A stretch of 64,000 nt of DNA from CBDAQA01 sp965198865. GTDB lineage: Bacteria; Planctomycetota; Phycisphaerae; Tepidisphaerales; Tepidisphaeraceae. Of the stretch, positions 1 through 8,611 are shown one piece after another (position 1 is the first letter of the stretch; the number at the start of each line of letters is the position of its first letter). Location: positions 1 through 64,000 of the forward strand of contig CBDAQA010000008.1 of assembly GCA_965198865.1 (NCBI GenBank), in the 5' to 3' direction. A program made the translations under genes and the position numbers. The notes below the pieces were generated by a model. That model was not told where the DNA came from and made no database searches. It saw only the letters and a list, made by a program, of their open reading frames with translations.

Positions 1-2
1 GC

Positions 3-314
<312 letters not shown>

Positions 315-350
315 CATTGCCGAATCAGTACATAAGTCATTACAAGAGAA

Positions 351-1583
351 TTACTTACGGTTCGCTTGCGCCGTTTTGAACGTGTAACATTTCGTCACAT
401 TGTGGAACATCGCAGCCGTCGCGGTCAGGCCTTGAACACGATCGCCGGCTCCAGCCGCCATGACGGTGCGGATGCTGAACAGGGCGCTGGCCATGCAGAT
501 GAGCGTGACGGCGCCGGCGGTGAAGGCGAGGAGCCAGCCGGGGAGCATGAAGGCGAGTTCGGTGTGCTTGGTCAGCGCGCCGATCCCGGCGGCGAGGCCG
601 ACGCCGAGGCCGTAGCCGATGGTGCCGACCAAGGCGGCCTGGATCAGGATCATCCGCAGGAGCAGACCGTTGCCGGCCCCCATGGCCTTGAGGGCGCCGA
701 ACTGGCGGATGTTGTCGTGGGTGAACTGGAAGAAGGTCTGGCCGGCGATGGCGGTGCCGACGAAGAAGCCGAGCGCGACGGAGATGCCGAAGTTGATGGG
801 GATGCCGGTCTTCTCCATGAAGTACATGTAGGTGGCGTGGGCGAACTGCGGGCCGGTCTGGGCGTTCAGGCCCGTGGCACCGTTGATGCGGCGGCAGAGC
901 TGGGGCAGGTCCTGCCCGGCGCGGCCCTTGACCAGCACGAACGAGAGCAGCTTCCGCTCGGCGGGGGCGAAGGTGGTCGCGCGGGTGTAGGTGGTGTAGA
1001 CGACGGGCTGGGACTGCCAGGTGCGGTTGTTCCGGCAGATGCCGACGACGATCGCGCGGTGGTCGTTCAGCTCCATCTCGTCGCCGACCCGGAGGGGGAT
1101 CCGCGTCACGCCGTCGGGGGCGACGTGGGCGAGCTTGTCCTCGGCGCCGATCTGGTCGACGATGACCGCCTCGGCCCGGCGGAGGTCCTCCAGCTTGCCC
1201 TTGACCATGACTGGCGGCCCGCCGACGAGGGAGGCGTCGTCCAGGCCGTAGACGTTGCACGACTGGAACGTGCCGTTCTCCATGCGGGCGCGGATGATGC
1301 CCTTGTAGAGCGGGACAGCCCAGGCGACGCCGCTGACGCCGCGCACGCGGTCCAGCTGCGTGTCCTGCAGCGGCTTGGTGTCGTCGATGAACTGCACCTT
1401 GGGGTCCATCACCCAGATGTCGGGGTAGCCCATGTCGGTGATCGCGCCGTAGCTGCGGGCCATCAGGCCGCAGAAGATGCCGAGCTGCTGCGTGATCAGC
1501 AGCGAGGCGAAGGTGATGCCCATCACGATGCCGAGGTACTTGGCGCGGTCGCCGACGAGCATCTTCAGGGCGACGGTGTTCAT
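351..1583 (-). CDS. FtsX/DevC-type ABC transporter permease, C-terminus frameshifted
   Basis: This 410-residue protein has the MacB/DevC permease layout: an N-terminal membrane helix (about 15-40), a large periplasmic domain, then three C-terminal helices from about residue 285. DevC-type permeases act with an ABC ATPase, which is not adjacent here. Family members usually end in a motif like LEPAIVFKA. That ending is present (RLEPAIVFKA then TGA at 425-427) but in the other frame, reached by removing one G near position 460. As read, the last residues are unrelated sequence (from AAGAGDRVQG) and the frame runs on to 351. It is a recent frameshift or a base error; the membrane core is intact. 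The start is 11 nt beyond an Uma2 stop. Confidence 0.8.
   Translation of the reverse strand: MNTVALKMLVGDRAKYLGIVMGITFASLLITQQLGIFCGLMARSYGAITDMGYPDIWVMDPKVQFIDDTKPLQDTQLDRVRGVSGVAWAVPLYKGIIRARMENGTFQSCNVYGLDDASLVGGPPVMVKGKLEDLRRAEAVIVDQIGAEDKLAHVAPDGVTRIPLRVGDEMELNDHRAIVVGICRNNRTWQSQPVVYTTYTRATTFAPAERKLLSFVLVKGRAGQDLPQLCRRINGATGLNAQTGPQFAHATYMYFMEKTGIPINFGISVALGFFVGTAIAGQTFFQFTHDNIRQFGALKAMGAGNGLLLRMILIQAALVGTIGYGLGVGLAAGIGALTKHTELAFMLPGWLLAFTAGAVTLICMASALFSIRTVMAAGAGDRVQGLTATAAMFHNVTKCYTFKTAQANRK
382..409. promoter_or_regulatory. 10-bp-phased TGTnAC element, copy 1
   Basis: On the minus strand this reads as three units in 10-bp register: TGTTCCACAA, TGTGACGAAA, TGTTACAC. The same element occurs at 39316-39343 with 26 of 28 bases identical. 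Here it lies 15 nt beyond the ancestral stop (425-427) of the left-pointing FtsX gene and between convergent genes. One-helical-turn spacing suggests repeated contacts by a DNA-binding protein; a post-stop RNA role is the alternative. Function is inference. Confidence 0.5.
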
Positions 1584-1594
1584 GGGTTGCGGGC

Positions 1595-2155
1595 TCAGGC
1601 GAAGAGGTCGGCCACGTCGCACCGAAAGCCGGGCAGGACGTGGGGGGCGGTGAGGGTCTGGCCGGGCACGAGGGTGTCGAAGGAGCCGTCGGGCCGGTGG
1701 ATGGTGACGGAGCGGTCGTTCAGGCGGACGACCCAGACGATGGGGAAGCCGGCGGCCAGGTGGTCCTGCACGCGGGGCAGCACCGGACCGCCACTGCCCC
1801 GGCCAGGGGAGGGGACCTCGACGGCCAGGTCGGCGGGCAACGGCATGAGCTCCGGGTCGCCGCGGACGACGGCGAGCCGTTGGCGGGTCACGACCGTGGC
1901 GCTGGGCCGGCGGATCGTGTTCGGGCGGTGCCGGTAGCAGTCGTAACCCAGGCTGCTGGGGAAGACGACCGCCCCGCGCACCTTCTGGGCTCCGTCCATG
2001 AGCACGTGGAGGACGGTCGCCGAAAGCGTCGCAACCGCGGGCCCCCCGAACCGCTCGACGGGCCGGCCGTCCACCAGCTCGTGCAGCTTGCGGGCGGGCC
2101 AGCGCGCGAACTCGGCGGTGGTCATCGTCGGGGCGGGCGGCAGGAGTTGAGCCAT
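1595..2155 (-). CDS. Uma2-family (DUF820) restriction-endonuclease-like protein, altered PD motif
   Basis: This 186-residue protein matches the Uma2 family, a PD-(D/E)xK-like nuclease fold expanded in planctomycetes and cyanobacteria. Family landmarks are a helical N-terminus (TTAEFARWPARKLHELVDGRPVE), DLAVEVPSP in the core, the IVWVVRLNDRSVTIHRPDGS strand pair and the VLPGFRCDVADLF ending. The usual catalytic R-x-PD is RPSATVV here, so the expected aspartate is serine. The expected basic segment after EVPSP is also poor. I therefore infer a weakened or lost nuclease. It lies directly upstream of the FtsX-type gene, 11 nt apart, and is probably co-transcribed with it. Confidence 0.8.
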   Translation of the reverse strand: MAQLLPPAPTMTTAEFARWPARKLHELVDGRPVERFGGPAVATLSATVLHVLMDGAQKVRGAVVFPSSLGYDCYRHRPNTIRRPSATVVTRQRLAVVRGDPELMPLPADLAVEVPSPGRGSGGPVLPRVQDHLAAGFPIVWVVRLNDRSVTIHRPDGSFDTLVPGQTLTAPHVLPGFRCDVADLFA

Positions 2156-2302
2156 GGCGGGACTCCGAGGGGGATGCCGGGGATCGTACCCGGCCCAACC
2201 CCCGGCGGCGAGCGGTGTCTGATGAGGCGCGATTGGTACAGGTTTCGCACCCACACCGCCTAGAATGGGTTGCCGGCGGACACGCTGGCAGAGGTGAACA
2301 TC

Positions 2303-3388
2303 ATGAAGCGTCTCACAGCGATTGCGGCCGCAGCGGTGTTGGCTACGGCCGGCCTGGCGATGGGCGACTACCCGCCGAGCACGTCGGCCCCGGCGGGCTA
2401 CCCGCCGACGGTTCAGTCCCGGCAGCCGCAGCCGGCGTCGACGTACGGGCAGCCGCGACCCGCCCCACGGGTGCAGGTGTTCCCGTTTGAGCCGGTCGCC
2501 GGCGCGAACGGGCTCGATTGGGTCGGGCGCGGGTTGCAGCAGAGCCTGCAGACGGATGTCTCTCACACCGGCGCGATGCTGGTGATCGCCGGTACGGTAT
2601 TGCCGCCGCACACGACGCCGCTGGAGGCGGCCAAGGCCAGCTACGCCAACCTCGCCGTGACCGGCACCTATCAGGTGCAGGGTGACCAGGTGCGGGCCGA
2701 CGGCCAGCTGATCGACGTCGGGACCGGCCAGCCGGTGGGCGGGTTCAGCGCGAAGGCCCCGATGAACAGCGTCTTCCAGCTGGAGGACGCCATGGGGACG
2801 CAGTTGCAACGGCTGCTGCCGCCGGACCGGTCGATGGGGATGCCGGTCGCGGGGGCGTACGACCCCAATTCGGCCACGGCGCAACCATCAGCGCCCGCCG
2901 CTCAGCCGTCGATCACGGTGGTGAATGATCCGGCACCGAGCTACGTAGACCAGGCACCCACCAGCGCCTACTACAGCAGCCCGTCGTACTACTCGCCCGA
3001 TTCGTACTACGGCGATTACGACTATGGCTACGGCTACCCGTACGGCGGGTATTACAGCCCGTTCGCCTTTGGTTTCTATGGCGGCATCGGGTTCTACCAC
3101 GGCTATGGGTATGGCCACGGCTATGGGTATGGCCACGGCTACGGGTACGGCAGGGGCTACGGCCGCGGGTATGGCGGGCTGCACGCGAACCCGACGTTCC
3201 ACAGCTCCAACTACGGCAACGGGCGCGGCTACGTCCTGAACGGCGGCGGGGGTCGGTCGTACGGCAGCAGTTTCGGCACCGCTAACGCCTTCCGATCCGG
3301 CGGGCTCTCCGGAGGCGGGTTGCACGGCGGCAGCTTCGGCGGCGGCGGTGGATTCCACGGCGGCGGGGGTGGCGGCGGACACCGCTGA
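2303..3388 (+). CDS. Exported protein with TolB/FlgO-like N-terminal domain and Gly-Tyr-rich tail
   Basis: This 361-residue protein starts with a signal peptide (MKRLTAIAAAAVLATAGLAMG), so it is exported. Residues about 55-180 (RVQVFPFEPVAGANGLDWVGRG... to the LQRLL helix) resemble the small alpha/beta domain seen in FlgO- and adenylate-cyclase-associated TolB-like proteins, which bind partners rather than catalyse. After a Pro/Ala linker comes a Tyr/Gly-rich low-complexity tail with repeated GYGYGHG units and a terminal Gly-Gly-His segment. Such tails suggest surface display or self-association. The start is set by the signal peptide and a GAGGTG ribosome site 7 nt upstream. A strong hairpin follows the stop. 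Confidence 0.7.
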   Translation: MKRLTAIAAAAVLATAGLAMGDYPPSTSAPAGYPPTVQSRQPQPASTYGQPRPAPRVQVFPFEPVAGANGLDWVGRGLQQSLQTDVSHTGAMLVIAGTVLPPHTTPLEAAKASYANLAVTGTYQVQGDQVRADGQLIDVGTGQPVGGFSAKAPMNSVFQLEDAMGTQLQRLLPPDRSMGMPVAGAYDPNSATAQPSAPAAQPSITVVNDPAPSYVDQAPTSAYYSSPSYYSPDSYYGDYDYGYGYPYGGYYSPFAFGFYGGIGFYHGYGYGHGYGYGHGYGYGRGYGRGYGGLHANPTFHSSNYGNGRGYVLNGGGGRSYGSSFGTANAFRSGGLSGGGLHGGSFGGGGGFHGGGGGGGHR

Positions 3389-3413
3389 TCCGCACCTCAC
3401 GACCTGAACTGAC

Positions 3414-3444
3414 GGGGCGGGCCCGACGGCGTCGGGCCCGCCCC
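3414..3444 (+). terminator. GC-rich perfect hairpin after the Gly-Tyr-rich gene
   Basis: Two perfect 14-bp arms (GGGGCGGGCCCGAC and its complement) flank a 3-nt loop, 26 nt past the stop codon. Only a weak T-rich stretch follows, so termination is likely but not certain. Confidence 0.6.
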
Positions 3445-3580
3445 GCTTCGTTGGCTGCCGCTGTTCACCGCCCGTGGTGACAAGCGGACCGGTCACCAAT
3501 ATCATCCGCGGCCCGATCGAAACCTTTTCGGGTCCATTGCCCCTTTGATCGACCCGCTTAACGCCCAGAGAGACCGCACG

Positions 3581-5383
3581 ATGCCAGCCGAAGTGACGAT
3601 GCCGCAGCTGTCGGACACCATGACCGAGGGGACCGTCGTCAAGTGGAACAAGAAGGAGGGGGACAAGGTCAAGGCGGGCGAGGAGCTGGCCGAGGTGGAG
3701 ACCGACAAGGCCACCATGCCCATGGAGGCGTTCGACGACGGCGTCCTGGCGGTGATCAAGGTGAAGGCGGGCGAGAAGATCGCCGTGGGCGGCGTGCTGG
3801 CCGTGCTGGCGACGGCGGGCGAAACGGTCGACGCCGTGAGGGCGAAGTACGCGGGCGCACCCAGCACGGCTGCGCCGGCCGCCCCCACCGGCCCGAAGCC
3901 CCCGGCGCCGGCGGAGATGGCCGCCCCGGCCCCGTCGTCGGCTCCGAAGATCGTCAGCTCGCCGGGCAAGTTCGACTACGACCTGCTCGTCATCGGCGGG
4001 GGTCCCGCCGGCTACGCGGCCGCCATCCGGGGCGGGCAGCTGAAGAAGAAGGTGCTCTGCGTCGAGAAGGAGAACCTGGGCGGCACCTGCCTGAACTGGG
4101 GCTGCATCCCGACCAAGGCGCTGCTGGAGGACGGCAGCTTCATCCGCAAGATGCGCACCGAGGCGGCCGCCCACGGCGTGTCGTTCGACAACTTCAAGCT
4201 CGACTTCGCGACGGTGATCGCCCGCAGCCGCGGCATTGCCGACAAGCTGTCCAAGGGGATCGGCAGCCTGTTCAAGAAGTACGGCGTCACCAGCGAGGTC
4301 GGCACCGCCACGCTGATCGGCCCGCACCAGGTGAAGGTGAACGGCAGGACCGTGTCGGCCGACCACATCGTGATCGCCGTCGGCGCCAAGCCCACGCCGA
4401 TGCCGGGGGCGACGTTCGACGGGAAGCGGGTCATCACCAGCCGCGAGGCGATGAACCTCCCGACGCAACCCAAGCGGCTGGCCATCATCGGCGCCGGCGC
4501 GATCGGCTGCGAGTTCGCCGACTTCTACAATGCCATCGGCACCGAGGTGACGGTCGTCGAGATGCTGCCGCACCTGCTGCCCAACGAGGACGACGACGTC
4601 GCGCGCGTGCTGGAGCGCAGCTTCGACAAGCGGAAGATCGACGTCCGCACGAACACCAAGACCGACCAGGTGGAGACCACGCCGACCGGCGTTCGCCTGA
4701 CGCTGAGCGGCGCGAAGCCCGGCACCGTGGAGGCCGATGCCGTGCTGATCGCGATCGGCGTGACCGGCAACGCCGACGGCGTGGCCGACCCCAAGGCGGG
4801 GCTGGAGCTGTTCCGCGGCCGGGTGAAGACGACGCCCGACTACCGGACGAACCTGCAGAACGTCTACGCCGTGGGCGACTGCGTCGCCCTGCACTGGCCC
4901 GAACACGAGGGCATGGGCGGCTACCGCCACCCCGACCTGGCCCACGTCGCCCACCACGAGGCGGTCCACCTGGTCGACCACCTGTTCGTCGACGGCCACG
5001 GCAAGATCGACTACAAGCAGATCCCCGGCTGCACCTACACCCACCCGCAGGTGGCCAGCATGGGCTACACCGAGAAGCGGGCGCGCGAGGCCGGCCGGCA
5101 GCTGCGGATTGGCAAGTTCCCCTTCCAGGCCAGCGGTCGCGCGTTGGCGGCCGGCGAGCCCGACGGCTTCGTCAAGCTGATCTTCGACGCCCAGTACGGC
5201 GAGCTGCTCGGCGTCCACATGATCGGCGAGAACGTGACCGACCTGCTGGCCGAGCTGGTCATGGCCAGGAAGCTGGAGGCGACCGAGGAGGAGATCCTCG
5301 ACGCGATGCACCCGCACCCGACCTATAGCGAGGCCATCATGGAAGCCGCGGGCGCGGCGGTGGGGAAGGCGATTCACATCTGA
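3581..5383 (+). CDS. lpdA: Dihydrolipoamide dehydrogenase with fused N-terminal lipoyl domain
   Basis: This 600-residue E3 reoxidises dihydrolipoamide of 2-oxoacid dehydrogenase complexes, passing electrons through FAD to NAD+. Residues 1-75 are a lipoyl domain with the modified lysine in ETDKATM (K43). A flexible Ala/Pro linker covers about 85-125. The flavoprotein begins with an FAD-binding GGGPAGYAAA motif, the redox disulfide GGTCLNWGC (C170/C175), the second nucleotide-binding motif GAGAIGCEF, and the active-site HPHPTYSE near the C-terminus. All key residues are present. Lipoyl-E3 fusions are known in several phyla. No E1 or E2 gene is nearby. The ATG before PAEVTMPQLSD is chosen because the domain begins there; an in-frame ATG lies 36 nt upstream. 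Confidence 0.93.
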   Translation: MPAEVTMPQLSDTMTEGTVVKWNKKEGDKVKAGEELAEVETDKATMPMEAFDDGVLAVIKVKAGEKIAVGGVLAVLATAGETVDAVRAKYAGAPSTAAPAAPTGPKPPAPAEMAAPAPSSAPKIVSSPGKFDYDLLVIGGGPAGYAAAIRGGQLKKKVLCVEKENLGGTCLNWGCIPTKALLEDGSFIRKMRTEAAAHGVSFDNFKLDFATVIARSRGIADKLSKGIGSLFKKYGVTSEVGTATLIGPHQVKVNGRTVSADHIVIAVGAKPTPMPGATFDGKRVITSREAMNLPTQPKRLAIIGAGAIGCEFADFYNAIGTEVTVVEMLPHLLPNEDDDVARVLERSFDKRKIDVRTNTKTDQVETTPTGVRLTLSGAKPGTVEADAVLIAIGVTGNADGVADPKAGLELFRGRVKTTPDYRTNLQNVYAVGDCVALHWPEHEGMGGYRHPDLAHVAHHEAVHLVDHLFVDGHGKIDYKQIPGCTYTHPQVASMGYTEKRAREAGRQLRIGKFPFQASGRALAAGEPDGFVKLIFDAQYGELLGVHMIGENVTDLLAELVMARKLEATEEEILDAMHPHPTYSEAIMEAAGAAVGKAIHI

Positions 5384-5575
5384 GCGATCGCGGGCTACAC
5401 GGTGATCCGTCGCGCTGGCAAGCACGGCGGAGGGAGCCGTGGCAGAACGGGTCGTCGTGCCGCACGTCGGTGTTGAACCCGTTCGACCCGGCTCGGACGA
5501 CCTCCGTTGCCCGGCTTTGTAAGCCGTGAAGCTTGGCGACGCGTTACGATCAAGATGGTTTCCGGAGGTCCTTTC

Positions 5576-6166
5576 ATGGCCACGATTGCTTCCCCGCCGC
5601 TCACCTTGCTCGATGGGCGAAACGAACGCATCACGGACGACCTGCTCAACGCGGATGGTTTGGTCGAGTTGACTGAGGGCCGCGTGCTGGCGAAGCACTT
5701 GAGCTACGACGCCAACTGGACCGCCGGGCAGATCACCGCGCGGCTGAACGTGCACCTTTGGCAGGCCAAGTCCGGCGACGTCCTGCCCGAGCAAACGTTC
5801 CGCTGCTTCCCCGACGACCCCACGGCGTTCCGCCGCCCCGACGTCGCATTTATCGCCGCCGGCCGGGTCCCGTCCCCCCGGCCGGCCGGGCACGTTCTGG
5901 TCCGGCCCGACCTGGCCGTCGAGGTCACCTCGCCCAACGACGAGGTGGACGAACTGGAACTGAAACTGGCCGATTATCGCGCGGCCGAGATTCCGCTGGT
6001 GTGGGTCGTGATCCCAGCCGTCCGGATCGTGCGCGTGTTCCGGCTCGACGGGTCGGTCACGCAGCTCCGCTCCGGCGACACGCTCACCGGCGACCCGGTC
6101 CTGCCGGGCTTCGCCGTCGCGGTCAACGACTTGTTCCCGCCGGCAACGACGCAGTTGGTAGCGTGA
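5576..6166 (+). CDS. Uma2-family (DUF820) nuclease-like protein
   Basis: This intact 196-residue Uma2 protein has the family motifs RRPDVAF (catalytic aspartate), RPDLAVEVTSPND (catalytic glutamate region), the helix KLADYRAAEIPLVWVV and the closing LPGFAVAVNDLF. The fold is a PD-(D/E)xK-type endonuclease; biological role and target are not established for most members. A GGAGG ribosome site 8 nt before the ATG fixes the start. It is the only one of three Uma2 loci here with both acidic motifs and an undamaged frame. It stands alone between the lipoamide dehydrogenase gene and a broken paralog. Confidence 0.88.
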   Translation: MATIASPPLTLLDGRNERITDDLLNADGLVELTEGRVLAKHLSYDANWTAGQITARLNVHLWQAKSGDVLPEQTFRCFPDDPTAFRRPDVAFIAAGRVPSPRPAGHVLVRPDLAVEVTSPNDEVDELELKLADYRAAEIPLVWVVIPAVRIVRVFRLDGSVTQLRSGDTLTGDPVLPGFAVAVNDLFPPATTQLVA

Positions 6167-6191
6167 GCTCTGCCAGCCGTGATCGCGATGC

Positions 6192-6208
6192 GGTGGGCAG
6201 TGCCCACC
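6192..6208. repeat. Short perfect palindrome GGTGGGCA-G-TGCCCACC
   Basis: Two 8-bp arms are separated by one base, 25 nt past the Uma2 stop. It may act as a small terminator-like hairpin; there is no T run. I see no other copy in this window. Confidence 0.45.
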
Positions 6209-6353
6209 CTACCTCGCTACCCGCCCAATGCGACTGCTGGGCCGGTCGGCCCAACCTGTTCGATCGATGCACGCCGCAACGCGGCGACGGCCCTGGCGAC
6301 GCCCGACGACCATGGCCGGTGCCGGCGGATCCGACCCGCGGTATAGACTCGCC

Positions 6354-6866
6354 GTGGAACAACGGATCGCCCTACCGCAACCGGCAACAGTCAACGACTA
6401 CTTCCGGGCCGAACCCGCCTCGCCGATTCGTCCCTAGTTCCGCGGCGGACGGATCCTCGCCATGGCCGGCGGGACCGGCGAGCACAGCCTCATCATCAGC
6501 AACATCGTCCGCGAGGTCGGCAACCGGTTGAAGACGACTCCCCGCCGGGTGTACGAGAGCAACCTCCGGGTCCTGTCGAGCGCGACCGTCATCTGCGGCC
6601 CTCGGCAGTACGGCAGCGGGCCGAGCAACCGACGGGCCGTCGTCAACCCCAAGTTGATCATCGTGGTGCTGTCGCCGACGACCGAGGCTGACGACCGTGG
6701 GGCAAAGTTCGACGGTTTCCAAGCCGTGCCGTCGTTCGAGCAGTACGTGTTGGTGGCCCAGGACCGGCCCTACGTGCTCACGTTCCTGCGGCAAGGGGAC
6801 GGCACTTGGTCGATGCGGCCGCACATCGAAAGCGCCGTGTCCCCGTTCACCTCAGGTGGCCGCACG
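6354..6866 (+). pseudogene. Broken Uma2-family gene with in-frame stop and missing C-terminus
   Basis: From a GTG at 6354 the frame gives ALPQPATVNDYFRAEPASPIRP, then a TAG at 6435-6437, then FRGGRILAMAGGTGEHSLI. This is the usual Uma2 sequence read straight through a nonsense codon. It continues with NPKLIIVVLSPTTEADDRGAKFDGFQ, SFEQYVLVAQDRPYV and the beginning of the last strand (LRQGDGTWSM). It then loses similarity where the opposite-strand sulfotransferase-like gene begins. The PD motif is also eroded (ATVICGPRQ). Nonsense codon, eroded motif and truncated end together make this a pseudogene. Internal re-initiation at the ATG at 6462 would give only a partial fold. Confidence 0.75.
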
Positions 6867-6867
6867 C

Positions 6868-7533
6868 TCACGCCGCCAGCGGCATCAGCGCCGGCGGGTG
6901 GACGACCGCCGCGGCGGCATCCAGTTGTTCTGCCGACGGGTCGATCCCCGCCGCCCGTGCCACGGCCCGCGCCGCCCCGAGCGGGTCGGCCTTGGCCATG
7001 CCCCAGTCCACCGTGGTCACGTTGGCGTTCGGCTGCCGTTCCAGGTCGACCAGGGCGTCCCACAGGCGGGTCTGCAGCCCGACCTCGTGGCCGGGGAACC
7101 AGCCCCGGCGGCGGAGACCGTCGATCGACTCGTTCAGCGGGCGACCGCAACGGATGAAACGCGCGGCCGATCCCCAGGCGGTCAGCAGGTCCGGGCCGCA
7201 CAGCGACAGCAGCGGGTGCTTCGCCCCGATCGGACCCGGATGCCGCCCCTCGTAAAAGTGGGCCCAAGCCAGCAGGTATCCGATCCGGGTGTGCTCCGGC
7301 ACCATCGGCGTCGCCAGCGGCTCGCCCCACCAAGATCGCAGGGTCCCCGACAGGTGCCGGGACTCGTAGAAGTTTTCGGGATGCCCCTCCTCCGAGTTCC
7401 GCCAGAACGGCGGACCCAAAGTCACGCCCATCCGGCTGAGCATGCCAGCCAGCGCCGTCGACCCCGAATTGTACAGGCCCATCACCGCCACCCGCGGGCG
7501 GACCGGGCCAACCTCTTGTTCGACATTAAACAT
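6868..7533 (-). CDS. Sulfotransferase-like P-loop protein
   Basis: This 221-residue protein opens with RVAVMGLYNSGSTALAGMLSRMGV, a P-loop-like strand-loop-helix as in PAPS-dependent sulfotransferases, where the loop binds the 5'-phosphosulfate end of PAPS. The central part (HTRIGYLLAWAHFYE, PIGAKHPLLSLCG, AARFIRCGRPLNESI) fits the KHP and RxPxxS-like motifs of the family. The acceptor is unknown. It is divergently oriented to a GT25 glycosyltransferase 185 bp away, which suggests joint work on a surface glycan. Its 3' end abuts the degraded Uma2 copy. Confidence 0.65.
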   Translation of the reverse strand: MFNVEQEVGPVRPRVAVMGLYNSGSTALAGMLSRMGVTLGPPFWRNSEEGHPENFYESRHLSGTLRSWWGEPLATPMVPEHTRIGYLLAWAHFYEGRHPGPIGAKHPLLSLCGPDLLTAWGSAARFIRCGRPLNESIDGLRRRGWFPGHEVGLQTRLWDALVDLERQPNANVTTVDWGMAKADPLGAARAVARAAGIDPSAEQLDAAAAVVHPPALMPLAA

Positions 7534-7718
7534 CAGTATGGCGTCCCTACGAATATTTCTTAAGTGTTAGCGGAGGAACGGGTAACGCGGTCGCGGTGGC
7601 CGCGCCCAGCGACGATCGGCGATCGGGCCCGGTCCTCACCATGAGAACAATTCTGTCCCGCAGCGTGCCGGCCAGAAACGCTGCCGACGCACGGTCGGCG
7701 TCGCCGATAAGCGGGTGC

Positions 7719-8369
7719 ATGCCCTCCATCGAAGCGACGTTTGACCGGGTCGTCGTCGTGAACCTCGCCCGTCGGCCCGAGCGGCTGGCAGCGTTTCGGC
7801 AGACGTTGGGCGACGCCTGGCCGTTCCGCCGACCGGAACGGTTCGAGGCCGTTGACGGCCACGTCAACGCCCCACCGCCCGGATGGACGAAGGGGGCCGG
7901 CGCGTGGGGCTGCATGGCGTCGCACCGGCGGGTGCTCCAATCGGCCATCGACGACGGACTCGACTCGATCCTGATCCTGGAGGACGACGCCCTGCCGGCC
8001 CCAGGGTTCGCCGCCCGGGCGGCCGACTTCCTCGCCCGCGTGCCCGCCGACTGGGACTGCCTGATGCTCGGCGGCGAACACCTGACGGCACCGCTCCCGG
8101 TCGCGGCCGGCGTCGTCCGGTGCGTCATGACCAACCGGACGCACGCCTTCGCCCTGCGCCGCCGCTTCATGCCGGGGCTGCTGCGGCTGTGGGAGTCGAT
8201 CACCGACGACCACTGCGACGTTGCCCTGGCCGCCTGCATGCCGGTGATCGGGGCCTATGCCCCCGACCCGTTCTTGGTCGGTCAGGCCCAGGGTTACAGC
8301 GACATCACCTTGGCCGGCGAGCCGGCCCGGTTCTTCCCCCACGCCCAGCCGGTGGCCGCGGCGGCGTGA
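7719..8369 (+). CDS. Glycosyltransferase family 25 protein
   Basis: This 216-residue protein matches GT25 (LPS-type galactosyltransferase fold): the N-terminal FDRVVVVNLARRPERLAAF motif, WGCMASHRRVLQSAIDDG, the metal/nucleotide-sugar motif LILEDDALPAPGF and the later DWDCLMLGGEH. It transfers a sugar from a nucleotide donor onto a glycan or protein; the acceptor cannot be read from sequence. The ATG at 7719 is chosen because the family begins a few residues before the VVVNL strand. Longer in-frame starts at 7596 and 7641 add a low-complexity leader. It is divergent from the sulfotransferase-like gene. Confidence 0.82.
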   Translation: MPSIEATFDRVVVVNLARRPERLAAFRQTLGDAWPFRRPERFEAVDGHVNAPPPGWTKGAGAWGCMASHRRVLQSAIDDGLDSILILEDDALPAPGFAARAADFLARVPADWDCLMLGGEHLTAPLPVAAGVVRCVMTNRTHAFALRRRFMPGLLRLWESITDDHCDVALAACMPVIGAYAPDPFLVGQAQGYSDITLAGEPARFFPHAQPVAAAA

Positions 8370-8611
8370 CGCCGGCGCGGCGGATCGGCCAAGGCAAAGG
8401 GCGATTGAACGCACGTCCTTCCCAGCACGCCGAGGTCAATCCTCCGGCGGGTCCGCCAAGCCCACATCTCACATCCTGCGCGGGCATCGCCGCCGGCGTG
8501 ACCGCCCCTCCCGCTGAGAAACGTGGGAAGAACGGGGCGATCGCGAATCGGTCGCCGCCCCGCTCGCCCCCGGGCACTGGCCCGGTCGTCCCCCTGTCGG
8601 AGTCATCGATC

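Noticed and set aside
366..1937. A 523-residue plus-strand open frame over the FtsX-type gene
   Set aside because: Rich in G, E, D, H and R in the manner of GC-shadow frames and antisense to a clearly conserved permease.
2888..5893. A 1001-residue open frame on the minus strand opposite the lipoyl-dehydrogenase gene
   Set aside because: It is an antisense shadow caused by G/C-rich third positions. The plus-strand genes have full family motifs, while this frame is compositionally skewed with no recognisable domain.
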